From contig NZ_LQPH01000188.1 in NCBI RefSeq assembly GCF_002102255.1, forward strand, positions 31,449 through 95,448: a DNA stretch of 64,000 nt, read 5' to 3'. This document shows positions 16,770 to 24,145 of this stretch, one piece after another. The first letter of the stretch is position 1. Each line of letters begins with the position of its first letter. The translations under genes and the position numbers were made by a program. The stretch is from Mycobacterium nebraskense (GTDB lineage: Bacteria > Actinomycetota > Actinomycetes > Mycobacteriales > Mycobacteriaceae). The notes under the pieces were generated by a model, which saw only the letters and a program-made list of their open reading frames with translations, had not been told where the DNA came from and did not search any database.

Positions 16770-18206
16770 ATGAGATATCTGGACGGGCATCGGCCCGGGT
16801 ACGACCTGACCTACAACGACGTCTTCATCATGCCGAACCGGTCGGAGGTCGCGTCGCGCTTCGATGTCGACCTGTCCACCAACGACGGCTCGGGCACCAC
16901 CATCCCGGTCGTGGTCGCCAACATGACCGCGGTGGCCGGCCGGCGGATGGCCGAGACGGTTGCGCGGCGGGGCGGCCTGGTCATCCTGCCGCAGGACATC
17001 CCGATCACCGCCGTGCAGCAGACCGTGGAGTTCGTCAAGAGCCGTGATCTGGTGCTCGACACCCCTGTGGTGCTGTCGCCCGACGATTCGGTGTCGGATG
17101 CGACCGCGCTGATCCACAAGCGCGCGCACGGGGTCGCCGTCGTCGTCTTCGAGGGCCGCCCGATGGGCTTGGTGAGCGAATCGTGCTGCCTCGGCGTGGA
17201 CCGCTTCACCAGGGTGCGTGACGTCGCGATCACCGACTTCGTCACCGCCCCGGTCGGCACCGAGCCCCGCAAGATCTTCGACCTGCTCGAGCACGCCCCG
17301 ATCGGGGTCGCCGTGGTGACGAACGCGGACGGCACGCTGGCCGGCGTGCTGACCCGCACCGGGGCCGTCCGGACCGGCCTCTACACCCCGGCGGTCGACG
17401 CCGGCGGTCGGCTGCGTATCGGCGCGGCCGTCGGTATCAACGGCGATGTAGGAGCAAGGGCCCGCTCCCTAGTCGAGGCGAACGTCGACGTGCTTGTCGT
17501 CGATACGGCACACGGGCATCAGGTCAAGACGCTCGAAGCGATCCGGACGGTCTCATCGCTCGAACTCGGTGTGCCGCTGGTTGCAGGCAACGTCGTCTCG
17601 GCGGAAGGCACCCGCGACCTGCTCGCCGCCGGAGCGAACATCGTCAAGGTCGGTGTCGGGCCGGGCGCCATGTGCACCACCCGGATGATGACCGCCGTGG
17701 GCCGCCCGCAATTCTCCGCCGTGGTCGAATGCGCTTCGGCGGCAAGGCAGCTGGGTGGGCATGTCTGGGCCGACGGCGGCGTCAGGCATCCGCGGGACGT
17801 GGCGCTGGCGCTGGTCGCCGGGGCGTCCAACGTGATGATCGGGTCGTGGTTCGCCGGGACCTACGAATCGCCCGGCGACCTAATGCGCGACCGCGAAGAC
17901 CAGCCCTACAAGGAGAGCTATGGCATGGCGTCCAAGCGGGCGGTGGTCGCCCGCAGCGCCGCCGACACCGCCTTCGACCGCGCCCGCAAAGCGCTGTTCG
18001 AGGAAGGCATTTCGACGTCGCGGATGGAGCTCGACCCCGACCGCGGCGGCGTCGAGGATTTGATCGACCACATCACCTCGGGCGTGCGCAGCACGTGCAC
18101 TTACGTCGGCGCCGCCAACCTGACGGACCTGTATGAGCAAGCCGTCGTCGGGGTACAGTCGACCGCGGGCTTCGCCGAAGGCCATCCCCTGCCGCTGGGT
18201 TGGTGA
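16770..18206 (+). CDS. guaB1: IMPDH/GMPR-family protein GuaB1 with CBS pair (GMP reductase-type, Rv1843c-like)
   Basis: 478 residues. The TIM barrel is interrupted by a CBS pair (about residues 95-210). The catalytic loop GVGPGAMCTTRMMTA has the nucleophile Cys at about residue 302. Mycobacterial GuaB1 has been reported to act as a GMP reductase, converting GMP to IMP for purine salvage, rather than as an IMP dehydrogenase, and the GPGAMCTTR loop does not by itself separate the two. The CBS pair would allow purine-nucleotide control. It is convergent with the mbtK-like gene, which stops 20 bases away. Confidence 0.92.
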   Translation: MRYLDGHRPGYDLTYNDVFIMPNRSEVASRFDVDLSTNDGSGTTIPVVVANMTAVAGRRMAETVARRGGLVILPQDIPITAVQQTVEFVKSRDLVLDTPVVLSPDDSVSDATALIHKRAHGVAVVVFEGRPMGLVSESCCLGVDRFTRVRDVAITDFVTAPVGTEPRKIFDLLEHAPIGVAVVTNADGTLAGVLTRTGAVRTGLYTPAVDAGGRLRIGAAVGINGDVGARARSLVEANVDVLVVDTAHGHQVKTLEAIRTVSSLELGVPLVAGNVVSAEGTRDLLAAGANIVKVGVGPGAMCTTRMMTAVGRPQFSAVVECASAARQLGGHVWADGGVRHPRDVALALVAGASNVMIGSWFAGTYESPGDLMRDREDQPYKESYGMASKRAVVARSAADTAFDRARKALFEEGISTSRMELDPDRGGVEDLIDHITSGVRSTCTYVGAANLTDLYEQAVVGVQSTAGFAEGHPLPLGW

Positions 18207-18226
18207 CGCCGGGCCACCATCCCGGG

Positions 18227-18853
18227 TCACGCCTCGGCGGTGGGGCGTTTCAGCGCGTACAGCGACATGCGCCGGTTCGTCGTGTCGTACTCGCCGAGGA
18301 ACGCGCATCCGACCTCCTCGCACACCCGGCGCGCCGCGGTGTTGCGGTGATCGGGATCGAACATGATGCGGCGGCAGCGGGGCTCGACGGAGAAGACGCT
18401 GGCGACGATCCGCGGCAACAGCATCAGGCCCAGTCCCCGGTGCACCAGGGCCGGGTCGGCGATGGCGGCGTGCAGCCCCAGGTCATACGGCTCGGCATCG
18501 TAGTGCTCCGAAATCAGATCCTTTGCGCCCCAATATAATTCGAGGTACGCAAAATCCCTGCCGCGGAAGCTGCCCACCAGCGGCAGCGAGTACGTTCCGT
18601 CGAGTTGCGCGCCCAGGTGGCGCTTCCATTGGGGCGTCGGCCAGTCGTATTCCCAGGCCGCCGCCAGGTGCGGAAGGTTCATCCATTCCGACACCATGCC
18701 CGCGTCGTTGCGCTCCGCGACGCGCAGCGCGAAGGGCGGATCCAGCGCGGGAAGCGGGGGCCGGGCCACGCGCGCGATCTCGTCGGTGAGGTCGAGGCGC
18801 TCGCGGGGCAGGACGTGAGCTGATCGGGTTTCGGGTGGGGCTTCGGACGCCAT
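18227..18853 (-). CDS. mbtK: Mycobactin N-acyltransferase-like GNAT (MbtK/Rv1347c-type)
   Basis: 208 residues with strong resemblance, as recalled, to Rv1347c/MbtK: WMNLPHLAAAWEYDWP, LDGTYSLPLVGSF, DLISEHYDAEPYDLGLHAAI and RRIMFDPDHRNTAARRVCEE. That family adds a long acyl chain to the lysine side chain in mycobactin assembly. The ATG at 18853 is chosen because an iron box and a TATGCT hexamer lie immediately upstream and would be coding otherwise. In H37Rv mbtK is far from guaB1, so the location here is different. Expression is expected to be repressed by IdeR when iron is plentiful (inference). Confidence 0.88.
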   Translation of the reverse strand: MASEAPPETRSAHVLPRERLDLTDEIARVARPPLPALDPPFALRVAERNDAGMVSEWMNLPHLAAAWEYDWPTPQWKRHLGAQLDGTYSLPLVGSFRGRDFAYLELYWGAKDLISEHYDAEPYDLGLHAAIADPALVHRGLGLMLLPRIVASVFSVEPRCRRIMFDPDHRNTAARRVCEEVGCAFLGEYDTTNRRMSLYALKRPTAEA

Positions 18854-18861
18854 AATGCGCG

Positions 18862-18892
18862 AGCATAACTGGGTAAGGTTAGGCAACCCATA
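18862..18892 (-). promoter_or_regulatory. mbtK promoter with IdeR-like box
   Basis: The 19-mer TAAGGTTAGGCAACCCATA at 18874-18892 matches the IdeR consensus at about 14 of 19 positions. On the minus strand TATGCT (18867-18862) would be the -10 element, placing the transcript start almost at the ATG (18853), so the mRNA may be leaderless. Confidence 0.6.
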
Positions 18893-19043
18893 CTCGGGTC
18901 GCCTCATGAGAGGCGATCGCGGCTTCCCGAAAACGGTGGTCGACCGAGGGCGGGGGCGATCCGGCTACCATAAGTCAGCAAAGACGGAAGCGACCGCGTC
19001 CGCACCGGTTTCAGGCAGCGAAGGGATCGACGTGCCGCAGGCA

Positions 19044-19060
19044 CCCATGCAGGCCATGGG
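19044..19060. other. Small hairpin ahead of the CNNM/HlyC-type gene
   Basis: CCCATG-CAGGC-CATGGG forms a six-pair stem with a five-base loop about 95 bases before the first CNNM/HlyC-type start. The roughly 300-base region upstream of that gene holds no other recognised element, and no magnesium (M-box) or manganese (yybP-ykoY) riboswitch consensus was seen. Confidence 0.25.
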
Positions 19061-19154
19061 CTTCCGAGCGCGGCAGCCGTCGGACGAGCCGCCCGATGCG
19101 GAGCCTCCCCCGGCCCGCCGGACAGGCCAATCGGCCAGCGGGGGGCGGTAATCC

Positions 19155-20525
19155 ATGAACGTCGCCGTCATCGTGATCAGCGTCTTGGCCATCGCCGTGC
19201 TCATTTTCGGCAACGCGATCTTCGTCGCCGCCGAGTTCTCGCTCACGACGCTGGACCGCAGCGCGGTGGAAGCCAACGCCCGCGCCGGCGGACGCCGCGA
19301 CCGCGCGATCCGGCGCGCGCACCACAGGTTGTCGTTTCAGCTGTCCGGCGCGCAATTGGGCATTTCCGCCACCACATTGGCGGCCGGCTACCTGACCGAT
19401 CCGATGCTGGCCAACCTCCCACACCCATGGTTTGACGCCATCGGGATTTCCGACCGGGTGGCCGACGCGATCATGGCGTTCCCGGCGTTGGTCATCGTCA
19501 CCTCGGTGTCGATGGTGTTCGGCGAGCTGGTCCCGAAATACCTTGCCGTTGCGCGGCCGCTGTCCACCGCGCGGGCCGTGGTGGGCGTTCAGCTGCTGTT
19601 CTCGCTGCTCTTCACCCCGGCCATCCGACTCACCAACGGCGCTGCGAACTGGATCGTGCGCCAGCTGGGTATCGAGCCGGCCGAAGAGCTGCGCTCGGCG
19701 CGGTCGCCGCAGGAACTACTGTCGCTGGTGCGTTCGTCCGCGCGCAGCGGCTCCCTGGATGCGGCCACCGCGTCGCTGGTGCGGCGCTCCCTGCAATTCG
19801 GCGCCCTCACCGCCGAGGAATTGATGACACCCAGGTCGAAGATCGTGGCGTTGCAGACCGACGACACGGTCGCCGACCTGGTGGCCGCGGCCGCCGAGTC
19901 CGGATTCTCCCGATTCCCGATCGTCGACGGCGACCTCGACGAAACCGTCGGCATCGTGCACGTCAAACAGGTGCTGGCCATTCCGGCGGCCGACCGGGCG
20001 CGCACGCCGCTGATCACGGTGGCGCAGCCCGTTCCGGTGGTGCCGTCGACGCTGGACGGCGACGCCGTGATGGCCGAGATCCGCGCCAACAGCCTGCAGA
20101 CGGCGATGGTTGTCGACGAATACGGCGGCACCGCGGGCATGGTGACCGTCGAGGACCTGATCGAAGAGATCGTCGGCGACGTCCGCGACGAACACGACGA
20201 CGCCACTCCGGATGTGGTGGCGGCCGGAACCGGTTGGCGCGTCTCGGGTTTGCTGCGCATCGACGAGGTGGCCACCGCCACCGGCTTCCGGGCCCCGGAG
20301 GGACCCTACGAGACCATCGGCGGGCTGGCGCTGCGCGAATTCGGCCACATCCCGGTGGCCGGTGAAACGGTGAAGTTGCCGGCCTTGGACGCCGACGGGC
20401 TGTTGGACACCTCGCTGCGCTGGCAAGCGACCGTCATCCGGATGGAGGGGCGCCGGATCGACCTGCTGGAGTTGATTGAGCTTCGGGGTCAAGGCGACAC
20501 CCCGGCGGCAGGTGGGCACCGATGA
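19155..20525 (+). CDS. CNNM/HlyC-type membrane protein with DUF21, CBS and CorC domains (Rv1842c-like)
   Basis: 456 residues. The N-terminal DUF21 membrane domain has four hydrophobic segments, the first starting NVAVIVISVLAIAVLIFGNA. A CBS pair follows (about residues 215-335, with ELMTPRSKIVALQTDD and ETVGIVHVKQVLAIP), then a CorC/HlyC domain with DEYGGTAGMVTVEDLIEEIVG and VSGLLRIDEV. Family members are implicated in Mg2+ or Co2+ export or its regulation; the transported ion is not shown here. Its last four bases overlap the start of the next gene, a close paralogue, so the pair is coupled. Confidence 0.92.
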   Translation: MNVAVIVISVLAIAVLIFGNAIFVAAEFSLTTLDRSAVEANARAGGRRDRAIRRAHHRLSFQLSGAQLGISATTLAAGYLTDPMLANLPHPWFDAIGISDRVADAIMAFPALVIVTSVSMVFGELVPKYLAVARPLSTARAVVGVQLLFSLLFTPAIRLTNGAANWIVRQLGIEPAEELRSARSPQELLSLVRSSARSGSLDAATASLVRRSLQFGALTAEELMTPRSKIVALQTDDTVADLVAAAAESGFSRFPIVDGDLDETVGIVHVKQVLAIPAADRARTPLITVAQPVPVVPSTLDGDAVMAEIRANSLQTAMVVDEYGGTAGMVTVEDLIEEIVGDVRDEHDDATPDVVAAGTGWRVSGLLRIDEVATATGFRAPEGPYETIGGLALREFGHIPVAGETVKLPALDADGLLDTSLRWQATVIRMEGRRIDLLELIELRGQGDTPAAGGHR

Positions 20526-21562
20526 ACAACACCCTGGGCGTGTTGTTGGCGATGCTGCTGATCGGCGTCAACGCCTTCTTCGTCGGCGCGGAATTCTCGT
20601 TGATCTCGGCCCGGCGCGACCGCCTCGAAGCGCTGGCCGAACAGGGCAAGGCCCGGGCGGTCACGGTGATCCGCGCCGGAGAGCAGCTCCCGGCCATGCT
20701 GGCCGGGGCCCAGCTCGGAATCACGGCCGCCTCGCTGCTGCTCGGGCGGATCGGCGAGTCAGCGGTGTCCGATCTACTGCGTACGGCGTTGGGGCTGACC
20801 AGCATTCACCCGGCGCTGCTGCACACGTTGTCGTTCGCGATCGCGTTGGCGATCGTGGTCACACTGCACGTGTTGCTGGGCGAGATGGTGCCCAAGAACA
20901 TCGCGCTGGCCGGTCCCGAGCGCACGGCCATGCTGCTGGTGCCGGCCTACCTGGCCTATGTGCGCGCAGCGCGGCCGTTCATCGTGTTCTACAACAAGTG
21001 CGCGAGCGTCGTGGTGCGCGCGCTGGGCGTGGAGCCCAAGGAGGGCCTCGAGATCACCGTCTCCCCCATCGAGTTGAGCGAGATGATCGCCGAATCGGAG
21101 TCCCAAGGGTTGCTGGACCGCGAGGAACACAGCAGGCTGACCCGGGCGCTGCAGATCGGCACCCGGGTGGTCGGTGACGTTGCCGTTCCGCTCGCCGATG
21201 TCCACGCGGTGCCGGTGGTCGCGGCGGGCACCGGCCCGACGGTCGGCGCCGTCGAGGAAGCCCTGGCCCAGACGGGCTACTCGCGGTTTCCGGTGGCGAA
21301 CGTCAATGGCGAGTTCATCGGCTACCTGCACATCAAGGACATGCTGACGCTCGGTGACGACCCCGGGGCCGTGATCGACCTGGCGATGGTGCGCCCCCTT
21401 CCGCGGCTGCCCAGGTCGCTGCCGTTGGCCGACGCCTTGTCGCGGATGCGCCGCAGCAACAGCCATCTGGCGCTGGTGACCGATGCGGGCGGCGACGTGG
21501 TCGCGATGGTCGCGATGGAAGACCTGGTTGAGGACCTCGTCGGCACGATGCGCGAGGCGTAG
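20522..21562 (+). CDS. CNNM/HlyC-type membrane protein, shorter paralogue (Rv1841c-like)
   Basis: 346 residues, starting within the stop of the preceding gene (ATGA overlap). It has the DUF21 membrane domain (NTLGVLLAMLLIGVNAFFVG; GAQLGITAASLLLGRIGE) and a CBS pair (YSRFPVANVNGEFIGYLHIKDM; LVTDAGGDVVAMVAMEDLVE). It lacks the C-terminal CorC/HlyC domain of its partner. The pair probably acts as a heteromeric metal-homeostasis protein. In H37Rv a PE_PGRS gene and a vapBC pair follow; here glcB follows directly after 279 bases. Confidence 0.91.
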   Translation: MNNTLGVLLAMLLIGVNAFFVGAEFSLISARRDRLEALAEQGKARAVTVIRAGEQLPAMLAGAQLGITAASLLLGRIGESAVSDLLRTALGLTSIHPALLHTLSFAIALAIVVTLHVLLGEMVPKNIALAGPERTAMLLVPAYLAYVRAARPFIVFYNKCASVVVRALGVEPKEGLEITVSPIELSEMIAESESQGLLDREEHSRLTRALQIGTRVVGDVAVPLADVHAVPVVAAGTGPTVGAVEEALAQTGYSRFPVANVNGEFIGYLHIKDMLTLGDDPGAVIDLAMVRPLPRLPRSLPLADALSRMRRSNSHLALVTDAGGDVVAMVAMEDLVEDLVGTMREA

Positions 21563-21841
21563 AGGTACTGGTCGCCGGGTCGGACTGCCCAGAGCCCGTA
21601 TGATTTCCAACGGCTACCAGTCAAGAAACTGCTGGAGGGCGCAGGATCCCTGGCGCGCTGATGCGTTGCTGGAATTCGATCCCCGGGCTCGCCGCAGCGG
21701 CATGGTTGGAGCTGTCAGCGCGGCCTGACCTGGTGTGGCCGGTCGGGCGGATACGCTCACCAGGCTGCTGCTCGGTACGCTGAAGACATTGCCACTCCGG
21801 GCCAATGGCGGCTTGGTGAGGCTTCATTATGGAGGAGAAAC

Positions 21842-24037
21842 ATGACTGATCGCGTGTCGGCGGGGAACCTGCGCGTCGCCCGAGTGCTCTACGACTTCGT
21901 GAACAACGAAGCCCTGCCCGGCACCGACATCGACCCGGACAGCTTCTGGGCGGGAGTCGACAAGGTCGTCAACGATCTCACGCCGAAGAACCAGGACCTG
22001 CTGAACCGCCGCGATGAGCTGCAGGCCCAGATCGACAAGTGGCACCGGCAGCGCGTGATCGAACCATTCGATGTCGATGCGTACCGCCAGTTCATCGCCG
22101 AAATCGGTTATCTGCTGCCCGAACCCGGGGATTTCACGATCACGACCTCGGGTGTCGACGACGAGATCACCACGACCGCGGGCCCGCAGCTGGTGGTGCC
22201 GGTGCTCAACGCCCGGTTCGCGTTGAACGCCGCGAACGCGCGCTGGGGCTCGCTGTACGACGCCCTGTACGGCACCGACGTCATCCCCGAGAGCGACGGC
22301 GCCGAAAAGGGCACCAGCTACAACAAGGTTCGCGGCGACAAGGTCATCGCCTATGCGCGCAACTTCCTCGACCAGGCGGTGCCGCTGGAATCCGGGTCCT
22401 GGGCCGACGCGACGGGACTCAGCGTAGAAGACGGCCAGCTGAAGGTCGCGACCGCCGACGGATCCCTCGGCCTGGCCAGCCCGGAGAGGTTCGCCGGCTA
22501 CACCGGCGAGCTCGGCTCCCCCGACTGGTCGGTGCTCCTGGTCAACCACGGCCTGCACATCGAGATCCTGGTCGACCCCGAATCGCCGATCGGCAAGACC
22601 GACCGCGCCGGCATCAAGGACGTGGTCCTGGAATCGGCGGTCACCACGATCATGGACTTCGAGGACTCGGTGGCCGCCGTCGACGCCGACGACAAGGTGC
22701 TCGGCTACCGCAACTGGCTCGGGCTGAACAAGGGCGACCTGTCCGAAGAGGTCGCCAAGGGTGGCAAGACCTTCACCCGGGTGCTGAACCAGGACCGCAC
22801 CTACACGACGCCCGACGGTGAGGGCCAGCTGACTTTGCCGGGCCGCAGCCTGTTGTTCGTCCGCAACGTCGGGCATCTGATGACCAACGACGCGATTGTG
22901 GACGCCGACGGCAACGAGGTGTTCGAGGGCATCATGGACGCGCTGTTCACCGGCCTGACCGCGATCCACGGGCTGAAGACGGGCGAGGCCAACGGCCCGC
23001 TGGCCAACAGCCGCACCGGGTCGATCTACATCGTCAAGCCCAAGATGCACGGGCCCGACGAGGTCGCGTTCACCTGCGAGCTGTTCAGCCGCGTCGAAGA
23101 CGTCCTGGGCCTGCCGCAGGCCACCCTGAAGGTCGGCATCATGGACGAGGAGCGGCGCACCACGGTCAACCTCAAGGCGTGCATCAAGGCCGCGGCCAAC
23201 CGGGTCGTGTTCATCAACACCGGCTTCCTGGACCGCACCGGCGACGAGATCCACACCTCGATGGAAGCCGGTCCGATGATCCGCAAGGGTGCGATGAAAA
23301 ACACCGCGTGGATCAAGGCGTACGAGGACGCCAATGTCGACATCGGGCTGGCCGCCGGCTTCAAGGGCAAGGCGCAGATCGGCAAGGGCATGTGGGCGAT
23401 GACCGAGTTGATGGCCGACATGGTCGAGCAGAAGATCGGCCAGCCGAAGGCGGGCGCGACCACCGCGTGGGTGCCCTCGCCGACGGCGGCCACCCTGCAC
23501 GCGATGCACTACCACTACGTCGACGTGGGCGCCGTGCAGGAGGAGCTCGCGGGCAAGACGCGCACCAAGATCGAGGAGTTGTTGACCATCCCGCTGGCGA
23601 AGGAACTGGCCTGGGCTCCCGAGGAGATCCGCGAGGAGGTCGACAACAACTGCCAGTCGATCCTGGGCTACGTGGTGCGCTGGGTCGCCCAGGGCGTCGG
23701 CTGCTCGAAGGTGCCCGACATTCACGACGTGGCGCTCATGGAAGACCGTGCCACGCTGCGGATTTCGAGCCAGTTGCTGGCCAACTGGCTGCGCCACGGC
23801 GTGATCACCGAGGAGGACGTGCGGGCTAGCCTGGAGCGGATGGCGCCGCTGGTGGACGCGCAAAACGCCAAGGATGCGGCGTACCTGCCGATGGCGCCCG
23901 ACTTCGACGACAGCCTGGCATTCCTGGCCGCCCAGGACTTGATCCTGACCGGAACCCAGCAGCCCAACGGCTACACCGAGCCGATCCTGCATCGGCGTCG
24001 GCGCGAAGCCAAGGCCCGCGCGGCGCAATCAAATTGA
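21842..24037 (+). CDS. glcB: Malate synthase G
   Basis: 731 residues, the usual length of the monomeric G isoform. Diagnostic segments include DLTPKNQDLLNRRDEL-type N-terminus, MDFEDSVAAVDADDKVLGY, GRSLLFVRNVGHLMT, KMHGPDEVAFTCELFSRVED, MDEERRTTVNLKACI and KAGATTAWVPSPTAATLHAM. It condenses glyoxylate with acetyl-CoA to malate in the glyoxylate shunt, needed when growing on fatty acids. The start is well supported by GGAGGAG six bases before the ATG. A perfect nine-pair hairpin at 24072-24096 follows the stop by 34 bases and is a likely terminator. Confidence 0.97.
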   Translation: MTDRVSAGNLRVARVLYDFVNNEALPGTDIDPDSFWAGVDKVVNDLTPKNQDLLNRRDELQAQIDKWHRQRVIEPFDVDAYRQFIAEIGYLLPEPGDFTITTSGVDDEITTTAGPQLVVPVLNARFALNAANARWGSLYDALYGTDVIPESDGAEKGTSYNKVRGDKVIAYARNFLDQAVPLESGSWADATGLSVEDGQLKVATADGSLGLASPERFAGYTGELGSPDWSVLLVNHGLHIEILVDPESPIGKTDRAGIKDVVLESAVTTIMDFEDSVAAVDADDKVLGYRNWLGLNKGDLSEEVAKGGKTFTRVLNQDRTYTTPDGEGQLTLPGRSLLFVRNVGHLMTNDAIVDADGNEVFEGIMDALFTGLTAIHGLKTGEANGPLANSRTGSIYIVKPKMHGPDEVAFTCELFSRVEDVLGLPQATLKVGIMDEERRTTVNLKACIKAAANRVVFINTGFLDRTGDEIHTSMEAGPMIRKGAMKNTAWIKAYEDANVDIGLAAGFKGKAQIGKGMWAMTELMADMVEQKIGQPKAGATTAWVPSPTAATLHAMHYHYVDVGAVQEELAGKTRTKIEELLTIPLAKELAWAPEEIREEVDNNCQSILGYVVRWVAQGVGCSKVPDIHDVALMEDRATLRISSQLLANWLRHGVITEEDVRASLERMAPLVDAQNAKDAAYLPMAPDFDDSLAFLAAQDLILTGTQQPNGYTEPILHRRRREAKARAAQSN

Positions 24038-24071
24038 GCTGGTGCCTTAATCGGGCTCACCACGCATCGAT

Positions 24072-24096
24072 GCCGCTGATGACTAAGATCAGCGGC
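24072..24096 (+). terminator. Terminator-like hairpin after glcB
   Basis: GCCGCTGAT and ATCAGCGGC form a nine-pair perfect stem with a seven-base loop, 34 bases after the glcB stop. There is no T-tract, as is common for mycobacterial hairpins. Confidence 0.55.
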
Positions 24097-24145
24097 GGGT
24101 TCACAACATTTCGGATGGATCGACGGAAAGGCGACGGGCACCGCT

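Noticed and set aside
21827..24028. A 733-codon minus-strand open frame antisense to glcB
   Set aside because: It mirrors the glcB codon pattern, has no family features and an Arg/His/Gly-rich composition. glcB itself is certain.
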